DNA of 64,000 bases from Longimonas halophila. GTDB lineage: Bacteria; Bacteroidota; Rhodothermia; Rhodothermales; Salinibacteraceae. The notes beneath the pieces were generated by a model. It ran no database searches. It saw nothing but the letters and a program-made list of their open reading frames with translations, and was not told where the DNA came from. This document shows, piece by piece, positions 1 to 8,783 of this stretch; within the stretch, counting starts at the first letter, position 1, and each line of letters starts with the position of its first letter. Made by a program: the position numbers and the translations under genes. The stretch is from positions 124,001 to 188,000 of the forward strand of contig NZ_PDEP01000001.1 in the NCBI RefSeq assembly GCF_002554705.1, read 5' to 3'.

Positions 1-686
1 CGATGCGCCAGGCGGCGTACCGTAAGCACAATGGGCCGATCGGTGGGCCACCCCAGCGCGGCGCGTGCCGCGCGCGGCGAACCCGCATAGAAACGATCGG
101 TGTCCACGCCGCCAGGAACGACGTGAACCCGATCGGAATCGACACCGTAGCGGCGCACCAGCACGGTACGAAATGCTTCGGAAAGCACGATGAAACGGTC
201 CGCGCGTTGGTACACGTGGTGCTCCAGGGCATGCTTCAGACGAACGCGCAACGAGCGGTCGCCCTCGGTGTCGGACTCCAGGGCCCAAGGCCCGTGGAAG
301 TGCATTACAAAGGGAAGGTCGGTGGTCGGCAGCGGCCAGCCGTACAGTGCAAAGTGGCACGCCAGCACGTCGTAATCGCCGCGCTGCACATCGGCGCCAA
401 TACGTGTGCGTGCTGCCCAGAGCCGGGCGGGGAGCGAATCGCTTCCGCGTGCAAAGGCGCGCACGTCGGTGGGACGCTTAGCATGGTTTGGTGCACCCGT
501 AACCCAGGTGCGTGCGGACACGTTCGCCTCCGCAAAATGCGTGGTGAGACCATGCACCATGCGGTCGAGGCCGTTGCCAGGCGCCTCCGGAAACCAGTCC
601 ATGCCCACGGTGCACACGCGCAGCGGTGCAGGGGGAGCGGCAAGCGGGGCGCGCGAAGCAGAATGACGGCGTGTAGCTGTAGTCAT
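1..686 (-). CDS. Glycosyltransferase family 4 protein, C-terminus cut by window edge
   Basis: Reading the minus strand from the ATG at 684-686 gives an open frame that runs off the left edge, about 228 residues visible. After an Ala/Pro-rich leader of about 21 residues comes LRVCTVGMDWFPEAPGNGLD, the usual first strand and loop of GT4 enzymes. FHGPW lies near the middle, and VPGGVDTDRF near residue 190 is the typical interdomain segment. The nucleotide-sugar-binding E-x7-E region would lie outside the window. It probably transfers a sugar from a nucleotide donor to a growing surface glycan, as its neighbours do. It starts 11 bp downstream of the sulfotransferase stop, so the two are likely co-transcribed. 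The family call is firm; donor and acceptor are unknown. Confidence 0.8.
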   Translation of the reverse strand, partial: MTTATRRHSASRAPLAAPPAPLRVCTVGMDWFPEAPGNGLDRMVHGLTTHFAEANVSARTWVTGAPNHAKRPTDVRAFARGSDSLPARLWAARTRIGADVQRGDYDVLACHFALYGWPLPTTDLPFVMHFHGPWALESDTEGDRSLRVRLKHALEHHVYQRADRFIVLSEAFRTVLVRRYGVDSDRVHVVPGGVDTDRFYAGSPRAARAALGWPTDRPIVLTVRRLAH

Positions 687-696
687 AGGAGCACGG

Positions 697-1647
697 TCAG
701 GCGTATCCAAACGAACGGCGATTTACGGTGGTGATGGTGCGCGCCAGCGAGCGGCTGGAGGGCGGCAGGTCACGTTTCCAGCGCTCATCCAGCTCAATGC
801 CACGGTCTTCGTAGCGCATGGGGTTGCCCGCAATGGTAAACTGGCTGCCGTCGCGGAAGTCGGTCACCGCCTCGGGCACGTAGGGCAGGCCAATCATCTG
901 GCAGGCCTGCTCGAACGTGTCGTGCGGCGTGGAGGCCAGGGTTTCGTACTGCATGAGCATGTAGTCATCGGCCGTTAGGTGATGCTCCGCAATCCGTCCA
1001 AACAGGTGGTTCTGAATAACCCACGCTGTAGACTGCCGCGCGGTGTAGTAGAGGCGCGGCACGGCGCTTGGCCAGCGCGGCGACTGCACCCACGGCTTCG
1101 TGACCGAGTATGCAAACCCGCACGGATGCTTCACCATGTGCACCACTTTGATGTTGAACCGCCCCGACCGTAGCAGCCAGAGCAGCCGGTACGGGTCTTT
1201 CGAGGCGTCCACGATCCACTCTGGGCGCGTGCCTGTGCGCTCCGTCACCAGATCGCGAAAGTACCGGAAGAGCGCCTCGTTGTTGGCACCGTACTGGTCG
1301 ATTTGTGCCTGCACGCGGGGCGCGAGCGGACCCGGCGCAAAGTCGTTCCAGCGTTGCCAGCGCACGGTGCGCCCGCCGTCGTGATGCTCGCGAAAGTGAT
1401 GCAGTTGCGGCCCCGGCTGGTGCAGCGGATCCACGCGCGCCTCCATCTCCTGCCAGAACGGGCATGTCTGCACGTAGTGGCCCGAGCCGCACGGGCGCAC
1501 GCCGCCCATCATAATTTCGTGCGGCCACAGATGCACCTCGCCACACGTAGCCAGGTGCGGATGCGCGCCCAGCATCGACTCAAATAGCGTGGTGCCGCTG
1601 CGTCCAATGCTGGCCACATAAATCAGATTAATGCGATCGGTAGACAT
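697..1647 (-). CDS. Sulfotransferase family protein
   Basis: 316 residues. SIGRSGTTLFESML at residues 13-26 is the 5'-phosphosulfate-binding loop of PAPS-dependent sulfotransferases, placed right after the first beta strand as in that fold. A segment with HMVKHPCGFAYSVTK in the middle of the protein sits where the 3'-phosphate-binding R/K-x-P...S motif is expected. The family moves sulfate from PAPS to a hydroxyl or amino group. In this setting, between two GT4 genes, the likely acceptor is a cytoplasmic glycan or lipid-linked intermediate (inference). No signal peptide or membrane span is seen. It belongs to a run of same-strand genes separated by 11-48 bp. Confidence 0.85.
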   Translation of the reverse strand: MSTDRINLIYVASIGRSGTTLFESMLGAHPHLATCGEVHLWPHEIMMGGVRPCGSGHYVQTCPFWQEMEARVDPLHQPGPQLHHFREHHDGGRTVRWQRWNDFAPGPLAPRVQAQIDQYGANNEALFRYFRDLVTERTGTRPEWIVDASKDPYRLLWLLRSGRFNIKVVHMVKHPCGFAYSVTKPWVQSPRWPSAVPRLYYTARQSTAWVIQNHLFGRIAEHHLTADDYMLMQYETLASTPHDTFEQACQMIGLPYVPEAVTDFRDGSQFTIAGNPMRYEDRGIELDERWKRDLPPSSRSLARTITTVNRRSFGYA

Positions 1648-1695
1648 AAAAAACAGCAGTTAAACAATAGGTTAGGCGACGCCAAAGAGCTTCCG

Positions 1696-2766
1696 TCAAG
1701 AGACCTGCAACGGTTTATCTATGAGGGATGCATAGGCTGTGGCATGGTGGTTGGCAATCGCAGCCCACGAAAACTCCGATGCCCGAATCAGGCCTTGGTC
1801 GGCCATGTGCTGGCATCGCTCAGCGTCGCGAAGCAGTGCCGTGAGCGTGGAGGCAAACGCGCTGTCGCCAACCAGTGCGCCGTACGTGCCGCCATCGAGC
1901 ACATAGTCGGCCCCTGGATTGGGCGACGCCACCACGGGCGTGCCGCTGGCCATCGCCTCGATGTAGGGCAAGCCGAATCCCTCATACACGCTTGGATACG
2001 CAAACACCCAGGCGCGCCGGTACCAGGCGGCGAGCGTGTCGTCGTCGGGGCGGTTGAGCACACGCACATTCGGATGCGCCCGGCAGGCGTCCGACACGGT
2101 ATCCGACACCATGACGAGTTCGGCATCGGGCACTGCAGGAAGCACATGGTCGCAGAACTGCTCAAAGAGCCAGCTCCCGCGCTTGCGTCCGGTCCACGTG
2201 CCCACAAAGAGCAGCGTGGGGCGCTCGGCCTTGGGGCCGGGACGAAAGCGGTCGAGCGAGACGCCGTTCGGCATGCAGCGGTCGGCATGGTAGCGGGCCG
2301 CGCACGGCGGACTAATCGCCCACACCTGGTTCGCGCGCCGCGCCGCCACATGCTCCAGCGGGTAGACGGCCCACTGCGCCAGGCGGCGCTTGAGCGAGGT
2401 GGCGGTGCGGGCTTCGTCCAATGCTGAGCCGTGCATCGTGCGCACCGAGGGGGTGCCGCGGCGCATCCAGAACCAGTCATCGCCATGCAGATGCACCACG
2501 TCATACTCCGACAGCGAGATGCTATTTAGCAGTGCAGGCAGCACAAACCAGCGCGCCCATGAGCGGTCGGCGAGCCAGCGGTGGTTGGGGAACAGCTGGC
2601 GGTGCCGATAGGGCGCGTCGCTCGGTGCGGGAGTGAGGCTAAGCACCGTCACGTTAAGCCCTGCGTGCACGGTAAGCGCTGTGGCCAGGCGATGCACGAC
2701 CGCCTCCACGCCGCCCACCTTGCGATGCGGCTCGGGCAATGTTGTATGGTAGAGTGCGATGTTCAT
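1696..2766 (-). CDS. Glycosyltransferase family 4 (GT-B fold)
   Basis: 356 residues, complete. The N-terminus contains KVGGVEAVVHRLA, the GG-x-E acceptor-side loop of GT4 enzymes. FVGTWTGRKRG marks the start of the C-terminal Rossmann half. EGFGLPYIEAMASGTPVVAS carries the E-x7-E nucleotide-sugar-binding motif. The ATG overlaps the TGA of the upstream polymerase-like gene by 4 bp (ATGA), which indicates translational coupling. It should add one hexose-type residue to the repeat unit or polymer. Donor specificity cannot be read from sequence. Confidence 0.88.
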   Translation of the reverse strand: MNIALYHTTLPEPHRKVGGVEAVVHRLATALTVHAGLNVTVLSLTPAPSDAPYRHRQLFPNHRWLADRSWARWFVLPALLNSISLSEYDVVHLHGDDWFWMRRGTPSVRTMHGSALDEARTATSLKRRLAQWAVYPLEHVAARRANQVWAISPPCAARYHADRCMPNGVSLDRFRPGPKAERPTLLFVGTWTGRKRGSWLFEQFCDHVLPAVPDAELVMVSDTVSDACRAHPNVRVLNRPDDDTLAAWYRRAWVFAYPSVYEGFGLPYIEAMASGTPVVASPNPGADYVLDGGTYGALVGDSAFASTLTALLRDAERCQHMADQGLIRASEFSWAAIANHHATAYASLIDKPLQVS

Positions 2767-4214
2767 CGGGAAGCAGACGTTTGAGAAGCAGAAGATGGAG
2801 CGGGTTCGAGGGAGGTGTTATGCTCCTCCTCGTCTGAATCGTGCTCGCTGTGATATTGACGCGATGTAACAGCAAACGCTATGCAGCTCCAAAACAGGCA
2901 TCCTTTTGCGCCAACTACCTGCGGGCCCATAAGCATGAGCGCGAAGTACGCCAGCGCAATACCAGATACGAGAATCGCAAAGCGGTCTGACGGCGGGGTG
3001 TCGCGCAGCACAGTGATGAGTATGGTGATGAGCGCCCCCAGATACGCAAATCCGCCCACCCAGCCGAGCTGATAGATGATGGTTACAAAGTCGCTGTCGA
3101 AGGTGCGGGCTCCCATGCCCTGCCCGATCGGATTAAAGAGCAACTGGGTAAGCATGTAGCCATACATGTGCTGGCGCTCTTGCAAGCTGCCGTCCTCTTC
3201 CAGGTTGCTAAAGGTTTCCATGCGCGCCCCTGTGCGATCCCCGATGTCTCCAGAAAGCGCGAGAGGAATGGTGAGGCAGGCCACCAGCGCGAGCATGGCA
3301 AAAACGCGTCCACGGCTTGCGTTTTGCAGGCGAAGCAGGCTGTAAGAGAGCGCGAGAACCCATCCGCCCCAGGCGCCGCGTACCAGCGATAGAAGGAACG
3401 CCAAGTAGCCAGGAATGGCGGCAACGCGTCCGACAGGTCCTTTGCTGTCAAAGAGCAGGATGAGTCCTGCCATCATAATCATTGCGAAGGGGCCCGGTGA
3501 ATCCAGCATACTGAAGACGCGAATACCGAGCGGTTCGGGCTTGCCAGCCGAAAGCATGCGAGAGCCCTCCATCCATAGAACGTCCCACGGCGGTGCCGCG
3601 AAGAACTGGTAGACGCCGTAGCTGCCAATAATGAGCACCCCCCATGTGAAGGCGGTACGGAATACGGAGCGCAAGCGGGGATACTGCCGCCAACGGGCCA
3701 GAATGAAAAGTGCCATGAGCAGCGGGCAGATCCAATCGAGCAGCACCGTGGTGGCGCGGAAGGGTTCGACTTTGGTCATCCCCACGAGGTAGCCGTATAG
3801 AACGGCCATAAAGCAGATGAGCAGCGGCACGCCCAACCGGCGCGTAAGCATGCGCCCATAGCGGGGAAGGTCGATTAGGATAACAAGCGTAGCGGCGTAG
3901 GGGGCCAGCAGCGAGAAGGCGCCACTTGGCGGTGTGAAAAAGCCCAGGTGGTAGTCGATGATGCGCCGCACGAACGGCGACAAAAACCAAAGCCACCAGA
4001 TAAAGCCCAGGTAAAGGGCAGGACTGGAGATATAGAGCCAGGCCCCTACGACGACGCTTACGCCCATGTACGACAGGCTAAGCAGCCGGAGTGCAGACGG
4101 GTGCGCGCTCAGAAAGAGCATGCCGTACATCCCAAAGGCAATGAGGATGATGCCACCTGCTAAAAGAGGCGACCGTTTGGGGTCGCGAGCAATGTCGGCG
4201 AGGGTGCGAATCAT
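2763..4214 (-). CDS. O-antigen polymerase/ligase-like membrane protein (Wzy/WaaL type)
   Basis: 483 residues from the ATG at 4212-4214, chosen because it overlaps the stop of the upstream glycosyltransferase by 4 bp; the frame stays open further upstream, but with a low-complexity Arg/Ala/Pro leader typical of read-through. The protein is almost entirely hydrophobic with about 10-12 predicted membrane spans, a large loop around the middle, and VRGAWGGWVLALSY, which resembles the SRgaw motif of the Wzy_C/WaaL domain. These proteins polymerise or ligate undecaprenyl-linked oligosaccharides at the periplasmic face. Both ends are coupled by ATGA overlaps to flanking glycosyltransferases. The acidic/Ser-rich last 30 residues are cytoplasmic or low-complexity. 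Confidence 0.8.
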   Translation of the reverse strand: MIRTLADIARDPKRSPLLAGGIILIAFGMYGMLFLSAHPSALRLLSLSYMGVSVVVGAWLYISSPALYLGFIWWLWFLSPFVRRIIDYHLGFFTPPSGAFSLLAPYAATLVILIDLPRYGRMLTRRLGVPLLICFMAVLYGYLVGMTKVEPFRATTVLLDWICPLLMALFILARWRQYPRLRSVFRTAFTWGVLIIGSYGVYQFFAAPPWDVLWMEGSRMLSAGKPEPLGIRVFSMLDSPGPFAMIMMAGLILLFDSKGPVGRVAAIPGYLAFLLSLVRGAWGGWVLALSYSLLRLQNASRGRVFAMLALVACLTIPLALSGDIGDRTGARMETFSNLEEDGSLQERQHMYGYMLTQLLFNPIGQGMGARTFDSDFVTIIYQLGWVGGFAYLGALITILITVLRDTPPSDRFAILVSGIALAYFALMLMGPQVVGAKGCLFWSCIAFAVTSRQYHSEHDSDEEEHNTSLEPAPSSASQTSASR

Positions 4215-5392
4215 GTGAGGGAGCGGGTGCGCGTGAACGGGGCCGCGTAGCGGTGCGGGGGCGGAACCATGGGAGCCACGGCAAGCGCCCGCTCGTACTG
4301 CGACGCAATGACCGGCCACTGAAAGTGGTCGAGGTAGAAGCTTTGGGCCCCGCGCCCCAGTCGATGCTGAAGCGCAGGCGTACTCACGATCTCAGTGAGG
4401 GCATGCCCAAAGGCGTCGGGGTTGTCGCGGGGTGTCATGGCAAAAGCAGATCCGGCAGCGTCGTGTAAGAGCGGATCGGTCTGGGGGCCGCTGGTGGTAA
4501 GCACGGGTAGTGCGTGCTGAAGCCCTGCCAGGAATGCGCCGCGCCGCGTAGATACGCCCTTGTGATAGGGAGCCAGATAGACATCCATAGCGCTAAGGTG
4601 GTGCGATACGCCAGCGGCGGGGAGCGCGCCGGTGCAGTGGAGGCGCACATCGGGGAAGGCTGTGCGGATACGGTCTACGCCGGGCCCAATGTACAGAAGC
4701 AAGGGGCGGTGGCCCCCGGCCTCGAGCTGCTGTATGCCGCGGCGAATGTGGTCGAAGAGCCGCGAGGGGTGGCCGCGCCCAAAGAGGCCAAGCACGCAGG
4801 CATCAGACGGAAGTCCGGTGCGGGCGCGTGCATCGGCTTTGGTAAGCGCGATGTGGGGCATGTTCGAGCCCACAGGGATGTGCGTGCACGTCGTATCCGG
4901 AAACCACGAGGCAAAGCGCTCCACCCACGGTTCAATCGCAAAAATGAGGTGGTCGGCCAGGCGTCCCAGCTTTTTGAACTGGTGGCGCTGCCAGAGCGAC
5001 ATCACAAACAGGCGAATAGAGTCGGGCGGCATGAACGGCTCATGCACGGTAACGGCAATGCGCAATTGGGGACAGCGGGCGCGTACATCGCTCAGGGCGG
5101 ATACAAGGGCGGGCGCATAGCCGCGCGTGCCGTAGGCAAACGGATTGTACTGCACCACGAGCCAGTCGGGTGGGTCGTTGCAGATCTGATCGGCCCAGGT
5201 GGTCAACGCAGGTGCTGCAGGGAGTCCAGAGATGGTGTGGACGTCCACTTCAGAAGGGCCAGACGCGGGTGTTTGTCCGGTCCACACGCGCACATCGTGG
5301 CGGCCCGACAGGGTGTTGGCCAGATGCGCCGTATAGTCGCCGATGCCGTCAAGGGCCGGTGGGTATGCCGGAAAAAGCAGGTCGATACGCAT
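4211..5392 (-). CDS. Glycosyltransferase (GT4-like)
   Basis: 393 residues from the ATG at 5390-5392, where the sequence becomes MRIDLLFPAYPPALDGIGDY, a standard GT4 opening with the G-I-G-D acceptor loop; the upstream extension of the frame lacks such character. Further on, TVHEPFMPPDS, CVLGLFGRGHPSRLFDHI and the stretch STRRGAFLAGLQHALPVLTT match the donor-binding half, although the canonical E-x7-E is replaced by a KGVSTRRGAF-type loop, seen in a GT4 subgroup. Its stop overlaps the start of the polymerase-like gene. Function in polymer assembly is inferred from context. Confidence 0.8.
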   Translation of the reverse strand: MRIDLLFPAYPPALDGIGDYTAHLANTLSGRHDVRVWTGQTPASGPSEVDVHTISGLPAAPALTTWADQICNDPPDWLVVQYNPFAYGTRGYAPALVSALSDVRARCPQLRIAVTVHEPFMPPDSIRLFVMSLWQRHQFKKLGRLADHLIFAIEPWVERFASWFPDTTCTHIPVGSNMPHIALTKADARARTGLPSDACVLGLFGRGHPSRLFDHIRRGIQQLEAGGHRPLLLYIGPGVDRIRTAFPDVRLHCTGALPAAGVSHHLSAMDVYLAPYHKGVSTRRGAFLAGLQHALPVLTTSGPQTDPLLHDAAGSAFAMTPRDNPDAFGHALTEIVSTPALQHRLGRGAQSFYLDHFQWPVIASQYERALAVAPMVPPPHRYAAPFTRTRSLT

Positions 5393-5471
5393 GGGAGGCC
5401 AGGGCAAGTGATGGAGAGTGTGAACCGTGCATCCGCAATATCGGGATGTCGAATGGTTGACTCCCCCTACT

Positions 5472-5496
5472 AATGGCGCATGCCCCGTGCGCCATT
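5472..5496 (-). terminator. Stem-loop after the exostosin-like gene (weak terminator candidate)
   Basis: AATGGCGCA at 5472-5480 pairs perfectly with TGCGCCATT at 5488-5496 across a 7-base loop. On the minus strand the hairpin abuts the stop of the exostosin-like gene. It lacks a U-tract, so it could be a processing or weak termination site that lowers expression of the downstream genes. It separates the 4211-5392 gene from the upstream part of the operon. Confidence 0.4.
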
Positions 5497-6473
5497 CACG
5501 CAACCGACCGCCGAGGTCCGGCATACCGCCACACCGATTTCAGATGGGTTGGGGAGAGCAGATGCGGGAGCGTGTCCCACGACCATCCGCGCGAGGCCGG
5601 TTGCACCTGCAGGCACCACTCCACCGTGCGGTGAAACGTCACGTCGCGGGCGAACCAGTCGCACCACGTCTGGCGAGCGGCAGCGGCCATTGCGGGGGCC
5701 TCGGCACGGCGTTCGCGCAGCAGGTCGGGCAAGTGCGGCACATGGGCCTCGGGTATGCGGATGCTGCACGCCTCCCAGTCGGGGCCGACCGGCGGCACCC
5801 AGTCGTCGGCGATGATGACGGGTACGCGGCCCATGCGCAGCGTTTCAAAGAGGCGCATGCTGCTCGTGCCAATGCCACGCGGGCACAGCACAAACGTGCT
5901 CTCCTGGGCGACGGTGCGGTACTGCGTCTGCAGCGCCTCTCGTTTTGCAGCGGGCAGGGTGCCGTACGGCCAGAACGGATCGGTGTCGAAGAGAAATGCG
6001 TCGTCATCCCCCAACGCCATAATCGCTGAGCGGACCGGATGTGTGCTGGTTTTCCCAATGAACGAATACAGGTAGCGTCCAGATGCAGAAGCGGGGTCGT
6101 ACTGCACATGGTCGTGGGCAAAGGCCTTCAGGTAGCCGCCCGTGCGGGTGCGCTCGGGGTGGTACTCGGCCTGGCGCAGCGAGGCATACACGCCGGGTAG
6201 CAACGGCAAGGGCTGGTCGTGGCGGCTGTGCAGCAGGCAGCGGTCGGTGTGATGCTGATACACCGGGTGCGAGCGCACCTCGTGGTAGTGCTGTACCGTG
6301 TGGCAGTTTTCCACAAACAGAATAAGGTCAGCGGCATCGGGCGTATCCACGACAGTGTGGATGCCAAACCGGTCGTGGGCAGCAGCCTCGCGCATCCGGT
6401 TGAGCTCGTCGAAGGGATACGGGCGGCCGGGATGCTCGCGATCGGCGCTGGAAAGCAGATGTACGTGAGCCAT
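5496..6473 (-). CDS. Exostosin-like glycosyltransferase (GT47-type)
   Basis: 325 residues. The middle has RYLYSFIGKTSTHPVRSAIM, and later FVLCPRGIGTSSMRLFETL followed by MGRVPVIIADDWVPP. The pattern of F-x-G-K/R...L-C-P-R-G...S-x-R-L-F-E...G-x-x-P-V-I-I-D is the hallmark of the exostosin domain (EXT/GT47). In animals such enzymes build glycosaminoglycans; bacterial members occur in surface-polysaccharide loci. No transmembrane anchor is visible, so it is likely cytoplasmic or peripheral. It lies between two GT4 genes in the same minus-strand run. A glycosaminoglycan-like role is only suggested by the sulfotransferases nearby. Confidence 0.8.
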   Translation of the reverse strand: MAHVHLLSSADREHPGRPYPFDELNRMREAAAHDRFGIHTVVDTPDAADLILFVENCHTVQHYHEVRSHPVYQHHTDRCLLHSRHDQPLPLLPGVYASLRQAEYHPERTRTGGYLKAFAHDHVQYDPASASGRYLYSFIGKTSTHPVRSAIMALGDDDAFLFDTDPFWPYGTLPAAKREALQTQYRTVAQESTFVLCPRGIGTSSMRLFETLRMGRVPVIIADDWVPPVGPDWEACSIRIPEAHVPHLPDLLRERRAEAPAMAAAARQTWCDWFARDVTFHRTVEWCLQVQPASRGWSWDTLPHLLSPTHLKSVWRYAGPRRSVA

Positions 6474-6512
6474 GGGTGTGCAAGTCAGAGTGACAGAAAG
6501 AGGGGGCGCAGG

Positions 6513-7676
6513 CTACAGGGGCGAGGCGGCCACCGGGGCCGGACGCCGCGCTGAGGCCTGGTCGTATAGCTGCTCGTAGGCCCGGGCGGTGTGGGGGGCT
6601 GAAAACGTGACCTCTGCGTGGTGTTGGGCGCGTTTGCCTGCATCAGCAAGCAGTTTGTAGTCGCTGAGCACCTTTTCCAGTGTGGAGGCAAGGGCTGCAG
6701 TGTCGTTCGGGGGCACGAGAGCCGAGGCGTTGGGAGCCACGTACTCGGGCAGCCCGCCCGCATCGCTGGCAACAACGAAGCGTCCGTGGGCGGCGGCATC
6801 GAGCGGGACGAGACCGGCGGGTTCGTTCCATACCGAGGGCACCACCACCAGCCAGGCCATGCTCAAGAGGCTGGTGAGGGCAGGTTCGTCGCACCAGCCG
6901 TGGAACACGACGCGGTCTTCCAGTCCCTGGGCGGCTACCTGGGCGTGTGCAGACTCCATGTGGTCATCGGTCCCGGTGCCGGCCACATGCAGTGTAACCT
7001 CCGTATCAAGCTGGGCCAGAGCATCCACCAGCCAGTGCAATCCTTTTTCAGGAGCAATGCGTCCAGCGTATAGGATGCTGGGTGTGTTTTCAGGAGGAGT
7101 GGTGTACGGCACCACATCGGGGGCAGGCGAAGGACACACCACAATGTTGCTGACGTTGCACCCCGCACGAGCCATCATCTGCTGCACGTACATGCTAACT
7201 GCAGCGGTAAGCACCGTCTCGGTCTGTTCGCGCTCGCGGCGGAGCCGCTTGAAGTGCCGCCACATTTTGCGCGGACGGCAGCTGCCGCATCGCTCTTGCA
7301 CATGCATGCGCATACAGCCGATCGGGTGATAGGTACGATCGCACGGCGTGCCGGAGCGGCGCAGATAGCGCGTGCCCGAGGGGCAGCCGCCCTGGTGGCC
7401 GTGCATGGTGCGCAGCAGCGTTAGGTCGTCCGGCAGCGGTTCGGGCAAGGTGCGATGCGCATGCAGCACGTCGATGCGGAGCTGGCGCGCTGCTGCGTAC
7501 AGCGTCTCGGGCGTTACAACCTGCATGCGGTCGGGAAGCGTGCGGTCGTCGGGCGGAGCGTGGCAGAGCCAGATCACATCGTGCCCGGTGTGCTCCTGAG
7601 CGGTAGTCAGGCGGTCGACATACGTGGCGATGCCGCCCGGGGCCCATAGATCGGAGACGTAGTGTGCAATACGCAT
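6513..7676 (-). CDS. Glycosyltransferase family 4 with Cys-rich insert
   Basis: 387 residues. The N-terminus reads MRIAHYVSDLWAPGGIATYV (GT4 acceptor loop GG-I-x-T-Y). A Cys-rich insert follows between about residues 95 and 140 (C-P-S-G-T, G-T-P-C-D, I-G-C-M, E-R-C-G-S-C), a feature of a GT4 subgroup and possibly metal-binding. ILYAGRIAPEKGLHWLVDAL opens the donor domain, and the segment WNEPAGLVPLDAAAHGRFVV carries the acidic donor-binding residue. It ends 39 bp before the exostosin-like gene and starts 3 bp after the stop of the sulfotransferase, so the three are probably one transcription unit. Confidence 0.87.
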   Translation of the reverse strand: MRIAHYVSDLWAPGGIATYVDRLTTAQEHTGHDVIWLCHAPPDDRTLPDRMQVVTPETLYAAARQLRIDVLHAHRTLPEPLPDDLTLLRTMHGHQGGCPSGTRYLRRSGTPCDRTYHPIGCMRMHVQERCGSCRPRKMWRHFKRLRREREQTETVLTAAVSMYVQQMMARAGCNVSNIVVCPSPAPDVVPYTTPPENTPSILYAGRIAPEKGLHWLVDALAQLDTEVTLHVAGTGTDDHMESAHAQVAAQGLEDRVVFHGWCDEPALTSLLSMAWLVVVPSVWNEPAGLVPLDAAAHGRFVVASDAGGLPEYVAPNASALVPPNDTAALASTLEKVLSDYKLLADAGKRAQHHAEVTFSAPHTARAYEQLYDQASARRPAPVAASPL

Positions 7677-7679
7677 GGG

Positions 7680-8612
7680 CTACACCTCCCAGCTAAGATC
7701 CGACGTGTAGCCCAGCTTCACAAGCAACTCCCCCCACTCATTTTTGAAGCGGGTAGCCAGCGCCGGGGTAAAGTGATTGCGCCAGTCGCCGGGTGTGCCC
7801 TTGCGGTAGTGACTGTGCACGTTCTCCTCTCCTTTCGTGCGCCCGCCCGCCAGGCGGTCGAAGCGGTGGGCTTCTAAGATGCGCTGTAATGTATCGGAGG
7901 GCAAAGTGGGGAGGCGGCGGCGTGGGATGGGCAAGAGGGGCCACGGGCCGGGCACCCGTGCGTGCCCTTTGTAATGAAGCCGGTTCATGCGAATCAGGGC
8001 CCGGTAGCCGGTCGAGTAGGTGGCTTCGGGGTCCAGCCACCCCAAAAACTGGGCAATGCGCGTAAATCCGGCATCTGGGCTTGCCGTCAGGTCTTCCATG
8101 TGAAGCTCCAAGACGTTCGGTTGGTTATAGTCCCACGCATCCATAGCAGCAAACACGTCGTGGCTAAACACCATCTCTGCAGCCAGGCCCTCTTCAAGCG
8201 AGAGCGTTTGCAGGAGCTTGCGATGCGGCTCCAGTTCGGGCCACTTGGTGGAGGGATGCGAGTGCTTGTGCGAAAAGTACGCCGACACCAGCACATCGCG
8301 TGGGTCGCGCACCACGTGAAAGCCGCGTGAGTGAGACAGCGTACGGGCCTCTCGAATGTCGGCGTTCGTGTAGATGAGCACATCAATGTCCTCGGCGCGC
8401 ATCTTATCGGCCAGCGAGGCGTGGGGGGCTATGTGGCGCGGTAGGTGCACGATGGCATGGCGCCGCCCCAAGTGAAAGCTCATCTCGCGAAAGATGCGGG
8501 TAATCCACCCCGTAGCGCACTTATGATGTCCGTAGAAGGCCACCAGGGGCATGTCCGTGGCAGCAGGAAGCGAAAGCGCCGACACCGGCGCAGGGCGAGC
8601 AGAGGGAGTCAT
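7680..8612 (-). CDS. Sulfotransferase domain protein
   Basis: 310 residues. FYGHHKCATGWITRIF around residues 26-41 is the 5'-phosphosulfate-binding loop in the H-K-C/A-T-x-W form. HVVRDPRDVLVSAYFSH near residue 105 is a textbook 3'-phosphate-binding R-D-P-R-D-x-x-x-S motif of sulfotransferase family 1. The first 20 residues are low-complexity, and Met21 (start at 8552) is an alternative start. Of the four sulfotransferases here, this is the closest to the classic carbohydrate/alkyl sulfotransferase pattern. It lies 3 bp upstream of a GT4 gene, so sulfation is likely coupled to glycan assembly (inference). Confidence 0.85.
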   Translation of the reverse strand: MTPSARPAPVSALSLPAATDMPLVAFYGHHKCATGWITRIFREMSFHLGRRHAIVHLPRHIAPHASLADKMRAEDIDVLIYTNADIREARTLSHSRGFHVVRDPRDVLVSAYFSHKHSHPSTKWPELEPHRKLLQTLSLEEGLAAEMVFSHDVFAAMDAWDYNQPNVLELHMEDLTASPDAGFTRIAQFLGWLDPEATYSTGYRALIRMNRLHYKGHARVPGPWPLLPIPRRRLPTLPSDTLQRILEAHRFDRLAGGRTKGEENVHSHYRKGTPGDWRNHFTPALATRFKNEWGELLVKLGYTSDLSWEV

Positions 8613-8783
8613 GAGCAGCAGAAACCGGATGAGCCAGGGTTGGGGGGAGCCGCCAGGGAGCCGCGTTGCCGCATCAGACGGACGAAGGGGAAGATAGCAA
8701 GCAGGCCGTGTGCAGCGTATCGCTTTTGGACGAGCCCGGCGTCACTTTTGGCGTAGGTGGATGTGTGGGGTGTGGTGAAGCAA

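Noticed and set aside
3..734. Long open frame on the plus strand over the glycosyltransferase gene
   Set aside because: It is a mirror of the minus-strand GT4 gene, with Arg/His/Gly/Ala-rich composition and no domain.
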